From assembly GCF_000982415.1 (NCBI RefSeq), contig NZ_LANI01000018.1:124001-188000 (forward strand): DNA of 64,000 bases, given 5' to 3'. Made by a program: the position numbers and the translations under genes. This document shows positions 37,188 through 47,215 of the stretch, one piece after another. Every line of letters begins with the position of its first letter. The first letter of the stretch is position 1. Source of the stretch: Kiloniella litopenaei. Its GTDB lineage: Bacteria; Pseudomonadota; Alphaproteobacteria; Kiloniellales; Kiloniellaceae. Under the pieces are notes generated by a model. The model ran no database searches. It saw nothing but the letters and a program-made list of their open reading frames with translations, and was not told the origin of the DNA.

Positions 37188-38813
37188 TCAATTTATAAGC
37201 TCAGACGTTGTTGAGTTTGTATTGTTTTTAGCCATATTAAACAGCTTTGATGAATTTATCAGGGATTTCGCAACTTCTAAATCGATTTCCATCATCTCTG
37301 TTGTTTGTGGGCACGAGGCTCTTATTTGTTCCAGGTCTTCATTATCGGATGCTTTATTGTGTAGGGGATAGGTCATTTCCAATGTGCCGGATTGTAGTCG
37401 ATCCATCATGTCATCTGCTGAACGGTAATTTCCATTTGTGGTACAGACATTGGGTATGATGCCCCGGTCATGAATCGCGTAGCCTGATGGTGCCAAGAAC
37501 TTTGCCCAGGTAACTCTAAATTCCCCACCATTGGGTAGTTCATTAATGCTTTGAACAGTCCCTTTACCATAGGAATTACTACCGACAATCAGAGCTCTTC
37601 CGGAATCCTGTAGGCCAGCGGCAAGAATTTCTGAAGAAGATGCTGAGTTTGCGTTGATTAACACAATGATTGGTTGGCCTTTGGCAACATCCCTGCTTTT
37701 CGCTATGCTCAAATCATGGCTTTTAGGGTTTCGCCCTTGTACCGAAGAAATTGTCCCGCTGGATATAAAAAGATCAGCAGAGGTGACCGAAGCTGCTTTT
37801 ATACCACCGCCGTTATCTCTTAGGTCCAAGATATACCCCAAAAGATCATCCCCGATTTCCTTTTGAGCTGTTCTTACTTTTGTTAACAGGTTTTGCGGTG
37901 TTTGTTTGTTAAAGCTGGATATTTGTATATACGCAATATTTCCCATCCGCTTATAGAACACAGTTTGAACGACGATTTTTTTACGGGTTATTTTGTAGAT
38001 GAGGGGGGAAGCAACATTGGCACGATTAATTGCTAATTCGACAGATGTATTTTTAGGCCCCTTCATCAATTTTGTGATCTCTGTTTCAGGAAGCTGGCTA
38101 ATGTCTGTTCCATCAACCTCGATAATTATATCGCCTTCTTTAAGGCCAACGGCCAAGGCTGGTGTGTTTTCCATAACAGATACGATTCGAGCGCCAGTCT
38201 TGTCTTTTACATAACGAATACCAATACCCGAGAATCCATTTCTATTATCTCTATATGCCAGCGCTTTGTCTGGGTTAGAATAGCGTGAAAATTTATCCAA
38301 CTCGCCTGCGACACCATCAAAAATAGCTTGATGAATTTGTTCCCCGGTTGCACGTCTCAGAGCAGGTGAAAAGGTTGAAGCTTCTGAGACTACAGACGCT
38401 GTCAATCGGGCCCAAGCTTGATGATCTATGGTCGAAGGATAACTGTGTCGGGAAATTGCTTCGCCAGAATAGGTGAAAGTTAGTGAACTTCCTGCATCAA
38501 TAATATCTATTTCAGGATCCAGAGTTGCGAGGTTATCCATCGCAGCAAGTGCAAGTCTAGAGGCGTCAATTTCTTCGATATAGTAATTAACAATGTGTTC
38601 AAAAGCATCGGCGTACAAAGCCGTTGCTGTTTTTTGTTCAAACTCTGCATTGTCAGGGTATTGGTGAGAGTAATTTCTATTTAGATTGGGCGTGCCGCAC
38701 GCAGAGAGGAAGACCAACAGGAATACAGAAAGTATCCTTGATGCTCGATTCGTATTGAGAAGGTAAAGATGCGGCTGAAAAATTATAGGCATCCACCTAG
38801 TCTCCTCTTTCAT
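37188..38813 (-). CDS. Lipoprotein S41 (carboxy-terminal processing) protease
   Basis: A periplasmic Ser/Lys protease of the tail-specific CTP family, 541 residues. An N-terminal leader ends in LSACG, a lipobox that would anchor it to a membrane. A CtpA-like N-terminal region is followed by a PDZ domain (about 190-270; GFSGIGIRYV, EGDIIIEVDG) and the S41 catalytic core, with candidate serine in NANSASSSEILAAGLQD and lysine in GSNSYGKGTVQ. Substrates are unknown. Start uncertain at the N-terminus: MPIIFQPH or later methionines are possible. Confidence 0.88.
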   Translation of the reverse strand: MKEETRWMPIIFQPHLYLLNTNRASRILSVFLLVFLSACGTPNLNRNYSHQYPDNAEFEQKTATALYADAFEHIVNYYIEEIDASRLALAAMDNLATLDPEIDIIDAGSSLTFTYSGEAISRHSYPSTIDHQAWARLTASVVSEASTFSPALRRATGEQIHQAIFDGVAGELDKFSRYSNPDKALAYRDNRNGFSGIGIRYVKDKTGARIVSVMENTPALAVGLKEGDIIIEVDGTDISQLPETEITKLMKGPKNTSVELAINRANVASPLIYKITRKKIVVQTVFYKRMGNIAYIQISSFNKQTPQNLLTKVRTAQKEIGDDLLGYILDLRDNGGGIKAASVTSADLFISSGTISSVQGRNPKSHDLSIAKSRDVAKGQPIIVLINANSASSSEILAAGLQDSGRALIVGSNSYGKGTVQSINELPNGGEFRVTWAKFLAPSGYAIHDRGIIPNVCTTNGNYRSADDMMDRLQSGTLEMTYPLHNKASDNEDLEQIRASCPQTTEMMEIDLEVAKSLINSSKLFNMAKNNTNSTTSELIN

Positions 38814-38917
38814 AATTACAAAACACGGGCTTATTGCTCATGACATACATTAAGAGCATATTTTTAATTATATCAAGGTGTAAGGAATGAAATCTGCTCT
38901 GTCGTTACTTTGATTAA

Positions 38918-41182
38918 CTATCTTCGTCTGTTTTTTCCGGGCGATCTTTTTGATCTGGTACCGATTTTATTTCGTTTTCGATCATTCTTTTTATTGGTTT
39001 TCGCTTTGAATGAGGATGTTTCTTCATCACCGTCACCTTCTACAATGCGCAACGCAATACCGCCAGTAATAGGATTGGATTCAAAGATTCGCACCATAAC
39101 ACTATCACCAAGGTGATATTCGCGTCCCCAACGGCGTCCGGTCAGGCTGTGATTTTTTTCATCATGAATGTAATAGTCGTCCGGGAGGTAGGACATGGGG
39201 ACCAGCCCATCTGCCCCGGTTTCATCCAAGGTGATGAAAAGACCGGCACGGTGCACACCATTGATCTTTCCGGGATAGATGGTACCAATTTTTTTGGAAA
39301 AGAATGATGCTGTGAAACGGTTGATCGTATCACGTTCCGCCGCTGCAGAGCGACGTTCTGTTGCCGAGATATGTTCCGCAATATCGTTGAACTTTGTGGT
39401 TTCAGCACTTGTCAGGCCATCGTCGCCAAGTTTCAGGCCTTTGATCAGGGCGCGATGAACCATAAGATCGGAATAGCGTCGTATCGGCGATGTAAAGTGC
39501 GCATATCTTGTCAGGGCAAGGCCAAAATGGCCCAGATTGGTGGCGTCGTATCTGGCCTGACTTTGCGCTCTGAGAATGAGTTCGTTGATTAATTTTGCCT
39601 CTGGTAAGTCCGAAGCACGTTCCAAAACCTGTGTCAGAACTTTGGGGCGAATAACCTGTCCCTTGGCGAATTTAATCCCCATGCCGTGTAAACTGTCGGC
39701 GAGACCTTCGATCTTAACAGGATCAGGTGCTTCGTGAACCCGGTACATGCATGGAAGTTGCTTGCTTTCAAGCTCTATCGCTGCGGCAACATTTGCCATG
39801 ATCATAAACTCTTCGATTAGTTTATGACTGTCGAGCCTTTGGCGTTTTACAATATCTGTGACCTCACCTGATTCGTCCATGACAACTTGAAATTCAGGTA
39901 TTTCCAGCTCCAGTGTTCCCCGTTTATGACGGGCTTTGAGCATGGTGTCATAAGCACCTTTTAACGGCTTTAACACAGGATCAAGCAGATCAGCTGTTTT
40001 GTCGCTTGGGTAACCGTTAAGCGCTTCCTGGACTTCTTCGTAGGTCAATCGGGCTTGAGAGCGAATGAGCGCCCGGACAAATTTGTGCTTTCTGAGTTCG
40101 CCATCTGCATCAATCCACATATGGACTGCCATTGAAGGGCGGTCTTCATTGGGCTTTAACGAGCACCATCCGTTGGACAGGGCCTCTGGAAGCATGGGGA
40201 CAACCCGATCAGCAAAGTAGGTCGAATTGCCGCGTGTTTGGGCTTCGTCATCCAGCGGACTTCCTGATCTTACGTAGTGGGCAACATCGGCAATGGCCAC
40301 GATGATGTGCCAGCCACCTTCATTATCAGGATCTGGTTCAGCCCACACTGCATCGTCAAAGTCACGGGCATCAGCGCCGTCAATTGTCACCAGTGCAAGG
40401 TCACGGAGATCGGTTCTTGTGCCCAATGTGGTTTGTTTTGCTGCGGCAGCTTCTTCCAGGACCTCTTCAGGGAACTGGTTGGGAATATTGCGTTCGTGAA
40501 TAGCCACCAGGCTAAGTGCACGGGGGCTGTCTATTCCACCAAGAACCTCGACGACCTTTACTTCTTTGAGGCCTTTGCGAGAGCGCCCTTTGCGAATTTC
40601 ACACAGAACAAGCTCGCCGTGTTTTGCGGTTTTGGCATAATCCGGATTTAGAATAAAATCCTTCTTTGCTTTTTTATCAACGGGCCGAACGAAACCGCCT
40701 TCTTCTGTTATCTGATAGATGCCGAGTATTTTGAGAGGGGCAGCTTCAAGCTTTCGGATCGGAATACCCTGATAGCTTTTGTTATCAAGCCTTTTGAGCT
40801 TGGCAAGGATACGGTCCCCCACCACCAAATCAAATTTGCTTTTGCGATCAGGCAAAACATAAATCATAGGTGCCGGGTGATCTTCTTCCCATGCGGCGGG
40901 AACGGCAATAAGTTCTCCGTCGCTGTCGATCCGTGTCAGTTCGATAACCTGAACAGGGGGCAACCGACCATCGATATTATTCTTACGCTGTTTCGCGCCA
41001 CGCCCAAAATGACCCTCGTCCTTTAGCTCTTTTAAAAGCTGTTTCAGGGGGATTTTGTCATTGCCACGTAAATTAAAAGCGCGCGCAATCTCACGCTTTC
41101 CAACCGCAGTTGGAGATTGCTCGATAAAGTCTAAAACCGCTTCCTTTGTGGGAAAGGGCGGGGATTTTCGATCAGAGGCCAC
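38918..41182 (-). CDS. rnr: Ribonuclease R
   Basis: Processive 3'-5' exoribonuclease that can unwind structured RNA. The 754-residue protein has an N-terminal helix-turn-helix (about 1-60), cold-shock domains, the RNB catalytic core with DGADARDFDDAVW and HFTSPIRRYSDLMVHRALI, and an S1 RNA-binding domain near residues 640-720. The C-terminal tail (last 30 residues) is rich in lysine and arginine, which helps binding of structured RNA. topA lies 16 bp upstream, so they are likely one transcription unit. Confidence 0.95.
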   Translation of the reverse strand: MASDRKSPPFPTKEAVLDFIEQSPTAVGKREIARAFNLRGNDKIPLKQLLKELKDEGHFGRGAKQRKNNIDGRLPPVQVIELTRIDSDGELIAVPAAWEEDHPAPMIYVLPDRKSKFDLVVGDRILAKLKRLDNKSYQGIPIRKLEAAPLKILGIYQITEEGGFVRPVDKKAKKDFILNPDYAKTAKHGELVLCEIRKGRSRKGLKEVKVVEVLGGIDSPRALSLVAIHERNIPNQFPEEVLEEAAAAKQTTLGTRTDLRDLALVTIDGADARDFDDAVWAEPDPDNEGGWHIIVAIADVAHYVRSGSPLDDEAQTRGNSTYFADRVVPMLPEALSNGWCSLKPNEDRPSMAVHMWIDADGELRKHKFVRALIRSQARLTYEEVQEALNGYPSDKTADLLDPVLKPLKGAYDTMLKARHKRGTLELEIPEFQVVMDESGEVTDIVKRQRLDSHKLIEEFMIMANVAAAIELESKQLPCMYRVHEAPDPVKIEGLADSLHGMGIKFAKGQVIRPKVLTQVLERASDLPEAKLINELILRAQSQARYDATNLGHFGLALTRYAHFTSPIRRYSDLMVHRALIKGLKLGDDGLTSAETTKFNDIAEHISATERRSAAAERDTINRFTASFFSKKIGTIYPGKINGVHRAGLFITLDETGADGLVPMSYLPDDYYIHDEKNHSLTGRRWGREYHLGDSVMVRIFESNPITGGIALRIVEGDGDEETSSFKAKTNKKNDRKRNKIGTRSKRSPGKNRRR

Positions 41183-41198
41183 GCCCTTTTCCTAACAT

Positions 41199-43871
41199 CT
41201 ATTCTTCAGTTTTTGTTGTTTTTTTCGCGGGTGCCTTTTTTGCCGCAGGTTTCTTTGCGGCTGTTGTTTTCTTTGTTGTCGTCTTTTTAGCTGTCGCTTT
41301 TTTAGCGGTTGTTTTCTTGGCTGGGGCTTTCTTCTTTGCAGGCGTTTTTTTCTTCGCGCCTTTCTTTTCCAGTTGCTTTGTTAAAAGCTCGACAGCTTCA
41401 TCCAGTGTAATAGTGTCGACTTCTTTGTCTTTGGGTAACGAAGCGTTCACTTTGTTCCATTTCACATAGGGACCGTATCTGCCGGAATGAACCGTAATAT
41501 CAACGCTATCTTCCGGATGCGCACCGATTGTTCTCAGCGCTGCGGCCGGGCCACGCTTAGGTGCCTCGGCAATCAGAGCAACAGCGCGGTTCAGGCCGAC
41601 AACAAGAACATCATCATCCTTGGTTAGTGATTTAAAGGTTGATCCATGCTTTACGTAAGGACCAAAGCGCCCAATGCCGGCAATAATCATGGCACCGTCA
41701 TCCGGGTGAGGGCCAATATCACGCGGTAGCGAGAGCAATCCTTGCGCAAGTTCAAAGGTTACATCGCTGATCGGTGTTCCCTTGGGAATGGAGACGCGCT
41801 TAGGTTTGGTTTTCTCAATGGCTTCGCCCAACTGAACGTAAACGCCATAGGGGCCTTTGCGGAGTGTTACGGCAAGTTCCGTTGCCGGGTCTATACCAAG
41901 TTCTTTTGGTTGACTGAGATCGTTTTCCCCGCCTTCGCCATCAGGTAAAGAAAGCTGGCGTGTATAACGACACTCGGGATAGTTCGAACAACCAATGAAG
42001 CCACCGGTTTTACCCAGTTTGATACCCAGACGTCCATCGTCACAGGTTGGGCACTCTCTCGGATGTTTAGCATTGGCGTCTTCTGGTGTTGGGAAGAAGT
42101 GGTCGCTGAGATCTTCGTCCAAGGCTTCAATAACCTCTGTGATCGTCAAGCCTTTGGTTTCATCTACGGCAGAGTGGAATGCTTCCCAGAAACCTCTGAG
42201 AACCTTTTTCCAGTCAACAGAGCCAGCAGAAATATCATCAAGTTGTGTTTCAAGATCAGCGGTAAAGTTGAACTCGACGTATTTAGAGAAGAAGTTGCGC
42301 AAGAAGGTGACAACGATGCGCCCGCGGTCTTCGGGTTTGAAGCGTTTCTTTTCCAGAACAACGTAATCACGGTCTTGTAGAACCTGAATGATAGACGCAT
42401 AGGTCGATGGGCGGCCTATGCCCAGTTCTTCCATTTTCTTAACGAGGCTGGCTTCTGAATAACGCGGCGGAGGCTGTGTGAAGTGCTGTTCTTTTTCGAT
42501 CTCTTCACGGTTGGCAACATCGCCTTCTGTCAACTTAGGAAGGCGGCGGTCATCATCCTGTCCGTCTTTTTCATCATCTTTGTCTTCCTGGTAAAGCTTC
42601 AGGAAGCCATCAAATCTTAAAACAGAACCATTGGCACGAAGAACGGCTTGTCCTTGGGCAACGTCGATGTCCACAGCAACCTGATCCAGAATCGCACTTT
42701 CCATCTGACTGGCGACGGTTCTGTTCCAGATCAGTTCATAGAGTTTACGTCCTTCGTCATCAAGGTGCGAAACGACATCCCGTGGGAGTAAATTGAGGTT
42801 TGTGGGGCGGATCGCTTCGTGGGCTTCCTGTGCGTTCTTTGCCTTGCTCTTATAAACCCGTGGGTTGGCAGGCAGATAGTCTTTGCCATATTGCTTGGCA
42901 ATAAGGTCGCGACCAGAAGCTATGGCATCAGCTGAAAGGGTGACGCCATCTGTACGCATATAGGTAATCAGACCGACAGTTTCTCCGCCGAGGTCAATAC
43001 CCTCATAAAGCTTTTGGGCAATACGCATGGTGCGGGATGCGCCAAAGCCCAGTTTACGAGACGCTTCCTGTTGTAGTGTAGAAGTTGTAAAGGGCGGTTG
43101 CGGGTTTCTACGAGATTGCTTTTTCTCTACCGTTTTAATGGTGAAGCTGGTGGCATCTTCCAGTAGATCTACAGCGTCTTGAGCCAACGTAGCATTGGCA
43201 AGATCGAATTTATCGAGTTTGTTACCTCTAAGGTGCGTTAGACGCGCGCCATACTTTTGTCCATCTGCCGTCGAAAGCTTGGCATCAACGGTCCAGTATT
43301 CCTGTGGTTTGAAAATCTCAATCTCGGATTCTCTGTCACAAATCAGGCGAAGGGCCACTGATTGAACGCGGCCAGCTGAACGACTTCCCGGTAACTTGCG
43401 CCATAGAACAGGTGATAGTGTAAAGCCAAACAGATAATCAAGAGCACGACGGGCGAGGTAGGCCTCGACCAGTTCCATGTTAAGCTCTCTGGGTTCAGAG
43501 AAGGCTTGCTGGATCGCCGTTTTGGTTACTTCGTTAAAAACAACCCGGGAAACTTTTTTACCCTTGAGCTTTTTCCGTCTTTCAAGTTCTTCAGCCAGAT
43601 GCCAGGAAATCGCTTCTCCCTCTCTGTCGGGGTCAGTCGCGAGGATCAGTTGATCGGCATCTTTTAGTGCAGCGATAATATCTTTCAGACGTTTTTCAGA
43701 TCCGCTGTCCACCTGCCATGACATTGCAAAGTCTTCTTCGGGGTCGACAGATCCATCCTTTGGGGGAAGGTCGCGCACGTGCCCGTAACTGGCGAGGACA
43801 TGATAATCTTCGCCCAGATATTTGTTGATTGTTTTGGCTTTCGCCGGTGATTCAACAACGACAATGTTCAT
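41199..43871 (-). CDS. topA: DNA topoisomerase I
   Basis: Relaxes negatively supercoiled DNA by a type IA mechanism. The 890-residue protein has the TOPRIM segments IVVVESPAKAKTINKYLG and LATDPDREGEAISWHL, and the active-site tyrosine in LITYMRTDGVTLS. One C4 zinc finger (CPTCDDG...CSNYPEC) is seen at about 590. C-terminal repeats contain the PYVK patches of alphaproteobacterial TopA, followed by a lysine/alanine/threonine-rich tail (about the last 55 residues, repeats of AKK/TKK/PAKK) resembling histone H1-like tails. dprA lies 144 bp upstream. Confidence 0.95.
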   Translation of the reverse strand: MNIVVVESPAKAKTINKYLGEDYHVLASYGHVRDLPPKDGSVDPEEDFAMSWQVDSGSEKRLKDIIAALKDADQLILATDPDREGEAISWHLAEELERRKKLKGKKVSRVVFNEVTKTAIQQAFSEPRELNMELVEAYLARRALDYLFGFTLSPVLWRKLPGSRSAGRVQSVALRLICDRESEIEIFKPQEYWTVDAKLSTADGQKYGARLTHLRGNKLDKFDLANATLAQDAVDLLEDATSFTIKTVEKKQSRRNPQPPFTTSTLQQEASRKLGFGASRTMRIAQKLYEGIDLGGETVGLITYMRTDGVTLSADAIASGRDLIAKQYGKDYLPANPRVYKSKAKNAQEAHEAIRPTNLNLLPRDVVSHLDDEGRKLYELIWNRTVASQMESAILDQVAVDIDVAQGQAVLRANGSVLRFDGFLKLYQEDKDDEKDGQDDDRRLPKLTEGDVANREEIEKEQHFTQPPPRYSEASLVKKMEELGIGRPSTYASIIQVLQDRDYVVLEKKRFKPEDRGRIVVTFLRNFFSKYVEFNFTADLETQLDDISAGSVDWKKVLRGFWEAFHSAVDETKGLTITEVIEALDEDLSDHFFPTPEDANAKHPRECPTCDDGRLGIKLGKTGGFIGCSNYPECRYTRQLSLPDGEGGENDLSQPKELGIDPATELAVTLRKGPYGVYVQLGEAIEKTKPKRVSIPKGTPISDVTFELAQGLLSLPRDIGPHPDDGAMIIAGIGRFGPYVKHGSTFKSLTKDDDVLVVGLNRAVALIAEAPKRGPAAALRTIGAHPEDSVDITVHSGRYGPYVKWNKVNASLPKDKEVDTITLDEAVELLTKQLEKKGAKKKTPAKKKAPAKKTTAKKATAKKTTTKKTTAAKKPAAKKAPAKKTTKTEE

Positions 43872-44015
43872 AGCTTCGGGTACTACCTACGTCTAAAATT
43901 TTCGCTTACAAACAGAAATATGTTCTGTTACTTAATACTCTGGTACCAATATTATAATATCTGGGTTTATGCCCGATATCTTAATTTTTCGACAAGAGGT
44001 TCCACAATCGATCCC

Positions 44016-45161
44016 TCAAGTGATCAAGGCGACGCGGTTTCCCGGTTGCCATTCGATCTGTCCTGCCAATTCAAATTCCAGCAAAATACCATTTAATTCT
44101 GTTGGTGATAGCTGGCTCTGTCGGAGCAGGTCATCTACATATACTGGGCTAGGACCTAACAACTCTTTTACAGAAAGTCGAGCATCAACCGCATCAACAG
44201 GTATTTTTTTCTCAATTACGGTGTCTAGAAGTGGTGTGGATAGTTCGGTCGTAACCTTTTTTTGGGGCTCCTTTTTTATTGGCGGATCAAAGGGGCGTTC
44301 TAATGCTTCGGCAATATCCTGGGCTGTTTCAACCAAGATTGCACCTTGTTTGATCAAGGCGTTTCCACCCTTGCTTCTGGGGTCAAGGGGGCTACCCGGT
44401 ATTGCCATGGTCTCTCGCCCTTGTTCCTGTGCCAGTCTGGCGGTAATCATCGATCCGGATTTAAGAGATGCTTCTATAACCACAACACCCCGGCTCAGAC
44501 CGGAAACCAGACGATTACGGCGCGGGAAGTGTTTGGCTTGCGGCTCGCTTCCCAAAGGCATTTCAGAGATAAGAGCCCCGTGCTCGATAATTGCTTCATA
44601 GAGCGATCTATTTTCTGGGGGATAAATTATATCCAATCCGCCGGCCACAGCGGCAATTGTTCCATTCTCTATTGCCCCTTGATGAGCTGCGGTATCAATA
44701 CCTCTGGCAAGGCCTGATGCAATGAGGAAGCCGAACTTTCCGAGGTCCTGTGCCAGCTCCTTTGCTAAATTGATCCCGTTTGCGGACGCATTTCTGGCGC
44801 CGACAATTGCGATCGTTTTTTTCTTGAGAAACTTTGTATTCCCAATCACCTGAAGCAAGGGGGGAGCATCGGGAATTTGTGCAAGTAAAGGCGGGTAATT
44901 CTCTTCACCACAAGCAATGAGTTGTGCCCCAAATTTTTCAATTCTTGCTAGTTCAAGATCTATATTTAATCGACTTGCGACAGGATCTTTTTGATTATTC
45001 TTTATGGCTTTTGCGCTTAGGGCTTTCAAAGCCTCATGCGCTGATCCGAAACGTTCCAGTAGCTTGTAAAAAGTTATTGGTCCGATAGATCTGGATCGGA
45101 TTAATTGAAGCCAATCAAGTTTTTCTTGCAGATCTTTGGGGGGCTTTATGGTGTTCAACAT
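44016..45161 (-). CDS. dprA: DNA processing protein DprA
   Basis: Binds incoming single-stranded DNA during transformation and loads RecA. The 381-residue protein has an N-terminal SAM-like helical region, a Rossmann-like core (TIAIVGARNASANGINLAKELAQDLGKFGF, IASGLARGIDTAAHQGAI, PRRNRLVSGLSRGVVVIEA), and a C-terminal winged helix (about 310-375) of the DprA kind. No other competence gene is in this window. Located between topA and plsY as in many relatives. Confidence 0.93.
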   Translation of the reverse strand: MLNTIKPPKDLQEKLDWLQLIRSRSIGPITFYKLLERFGSAHEALKALSAKAIKNNQKDPVASRLNIDLELARIEKFGAQLIACGEENYPPLLAQIPDAPPLLQVIGNTKFLKKKTIAIVGARNASANGINLAKELAQDLGKFGFLIASGLARGIDTAAHQGAIENGTIAAVAGGLDIIYPPENRSLYEAIIEHGALISEMPLGSEPQAKHFPRRNRLVSGLSRGVVVIEASLKSGSMITARLAQEQGRETMAIPGSPLDPRSKGGNALIKQGAILVETAQDIAEALERPFDPPIKKEPQKKVTTELSTPLLDTVIEKKIPVDAVDARLSVKELLGPSPVYVDDLLRQSQLSPTELNGILLEFELAGQIEWQPGNRVALIT

Positions 45162-45238
45162 ACCTTTATTTGGGGTGTTGTCGAGGGATGAGTCAACCCC
45201 GGAGTGTTATGTTGAAAAAGACATTCTTATTGAAATGA

Positions 45239-45856
45239 TCATTTCTTTTGTCCGATTTTAGGCTCTTCACCTTTGATCAGACGCTTGATGTTTTCATGGT
45301 GACGCACCCAAACCAGAATAGCTAACAGTGCTGTTAATTCAACCATTTGAAGGTCATGATGAATAAACCAGACCGCAATGGGTGTCGCCAGCATTGCCAT
45401 CAACGCAGACAGGGATGACATGCGTAGGGTTAGAGCCGTGAGTAGCCAAGTCAGGCAGGCAACAAGGCCAACCATCCAAGAAAGGGAGATGACGACCCCC
45501 AGGGTTGTCGCGACACCTTTTCCACCCTTGAATTTAAGCCAAACAGGGAAAAGGTGCCCCAGTACGGAGCCAAGGGCCGCGATCAGTGCGAGATCCGGTC
45601 CCCAAAGACCCGCGATCAGAACGGCAGCTGCGCCTTTGCCGCTATCGCAGATCAGAGTGAGAAAGGCGAGACCTTTGCGGCCTGTGCGGAGTACATTAGT
45701 GGCCCCTATGTTTCCTGATCCGATTTGACGAATATCACCCAAACCAAAGAGACGGGTAATGACTAGCCCGAAAGGAACAGACCCCAACAGATAGCTGCCT
45801 GCAAATGCTAACAGATAAAAGGGAGCCACGTGGCTCCATGATATGGGGTCTGGCAT
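45239..45856 (-). CDS. plsY: Acyl-phosphate:glycerol-3-phosphate acyltransferase
   Basis: First acylation of glycerol-3-phosphate in phospholipid synthesis, using acyl-phosphate from PlsX. The 205-residue membrane protein has five hydrophobic helices and the three conserved cytoplasmic/periplasmic motifs: SGNIGATN, the G-rich [21 protein letters not shown], and the C-terminal [13 protein letters not shown]. Full length. In an apparent pyrB-pyrC-plsY-dprA cluster on the minus strand. Confidence 0.95.
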   Translation of the reverse strand: MPDPISWSHVAPFYLLAFAGSYLLGSVPFGLVITRLFGLGDIRQIGSGNIGATNVLRTGRKGLAFLTLICDSGKGAAAVLIAGLWGPDLALIAALGSVLGHLFPVWLKFKGGKGVATTLGVVISLSWMVGLVACLTWLLTALTLRMSSLSALMAMLATPIAVWFIHHDLQMVELTALLAILVWVRHHENIKRLIKGEEPKIGQKK

Positions 45857-45904
45857 ATAATATAGGTCCTTGTTTAGCGGGATTTAACGGGCGTGATTTA
45901 TCAT

Positions 45905-47215
45905 CTAAGAATTTTGACGGTCATAGATTGTACGCCCATCAACCACGGTTCGTAAAACCTTTCCTTGAGCAGGAAAACCTGTGAAGGGAGAGTTCTTGGA
46001 TTTACTTCTGAATTTCTCCGGGTCAATGAAGTAAGGACTGTCCGGATTAAAAAGGACGAGGTCAGCCGCAGAACCTTTGGCAAGTTTTCCTACAGGAAGC
46101 CCCAATATCTCAGCTGGTTTACAGGTCACAAGCGAGAGACAATCCAAAAGCGAGAGCGCCTTTTTATGATAGAGCTGAAGTGCAAGTGGAAAAAGAGTTT
46201 CCAGTCCGACAATACCAAACTCTGCCTGCGCAAACGGCAGACGTTTTGAATCCTGATCATGAGGGCTGTGGTCACTGGCGATTGCATCAATTGTACCGTC
46301 TGCCAAGCCTTGAAAAATAGCTTCGCGATCTTCTTCTGAACGAAGAGGGGGGGATACTTTGGCGAAAGTTCTGTAATCAAGAACAGAATTTTCGTTCAGA
46401 CAGAAATAATGAGGTGCGGTATCACAGGTAACGGGCAAACCACGGGCCTTGGCCTGACGAATTATATCAACGGCCCCAGCAGTTGAAAGGTGTGCCGCGT
46501 GATAACGACCACCGGTCATTTCGACCAATCGTATGTCCCGTTCAACCATAATGATCTCTGCATAGGTAGAGACTCCGGATAGTCCCATACGGGTAGAGAT
46601 CTCGCCACCATTCATGACACCACCGGCAAGAGATGGTTCTTCCGGGTGCTGGACGACAAGGGCATTAAAGGTTTTGGCATAGCTCAGCGCACGGCGCATG
46701 GTTTGTGCATTGGCGACAGCCTTGGTGCTATCTGTAAAGGCGACTGCCCCAAACTCTGTCAGTAGTCCAAATTCTGTCAGTTCTTTTCCTTCGAGGCGTT
46801 TTGTTAAGGCGCCGTAGGGAAAGATTTTAACCATTTTTGCTTCACGGGCACGACGGGCAACATACTCAACGCCGGAAACATCATCCAGAACAGGTGTAGA
46901 ATCGGGCAGGGCAGCGATAGAAGTAATACCACCAGCCGCAGCGGCCTGACCTGCGGTGAGAATTGTTTCCTTGTGCTCATCGCCGGGCTCGCGAAGATGA
47001 ACACGGATATCAACAAGACCTGGCGCCAGATAATGCCCCTGACAATCAATTATCTCAATGCCTTCTGGTACACCGTCTTTGAATAGATCCGGGCCGAAGT
47101 CAGCAATATGAATGCCTTCGGTTAGTAGAGCGCCTTTCGTATCAAGGCCACTGGCCGGATCAATCAGGTGTGCGTTTATATAGGCGCGTTTTGTTTTGTC
47201 ATGGAGTTGGCTCAT
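45905..47215 (-). CDS. pyrC: Dihydroorotase-like protein with altered metal site
   Basis: A class I dihydroorotase-family amidohydrolase of 436 residues, next to and overlapping pyrB by ATGA. Dihydroorotase closes carbamoyl-aspartate to dihydroorotate. The first metal motif, normally D-x-H-x-H, reads D69-I-R-V-H73: the first histidine is arginine. Other ligands appear kept (VVQHPEE, HLST and SDHSPHD). In pseudomonads a pyrB-linked dihydroorotase homologue has lost catalysis and serves as a structural subunit of aspartate transcarbamoylase, so a similar role (PyrX-like) is plausible here. Active enzyme remains possible. Confidence 0.8.
   Translation of the reverse strand: MSQLHDKTKRAYINAHLIDPASGLDTKGALLTEGIHIADFGPDLFKDGVPEGIEIIDCQGHYLAPGLVDIRVHLREPGDEHKETILTAGQAAAAGGITSIAALPDSTPVLDDVSGVEYVARRAREAKMVKIFPYGALTKRLEGKELTEFGLLTEFGAVAFTDSTKAVANAQTMRRALSYAKTFNALVVQHPEEPSLAGGVMNGGEISTRMGLSGVSTYAEIIMVERDIRLVEMTGGRYHAAHLSTAGAVDIIRQAKARGLPVTCDTAPHYFCLNENSVLDYRTFAKVSPPLRSEEDREAIFQGLADGTIDAIASDHSPHDQDSKRLPFAQAEFGIVGLETLFPLALQLYHKKALSLLDCLSLVTCKPAEILGLPVGKLAKGSAADLVLFNPDSPYFIDPEKFRSKSKNSPFTGFPAQGKVLRTVVDGRTIYDRQNS

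Noticed and set aside
41146-41469. Antisense hydrophobic ORF over the topA tail
   Set aside because: Its Phe/Ala/Val repeats are the complement of the lysine-rich AKK codons of TopA.
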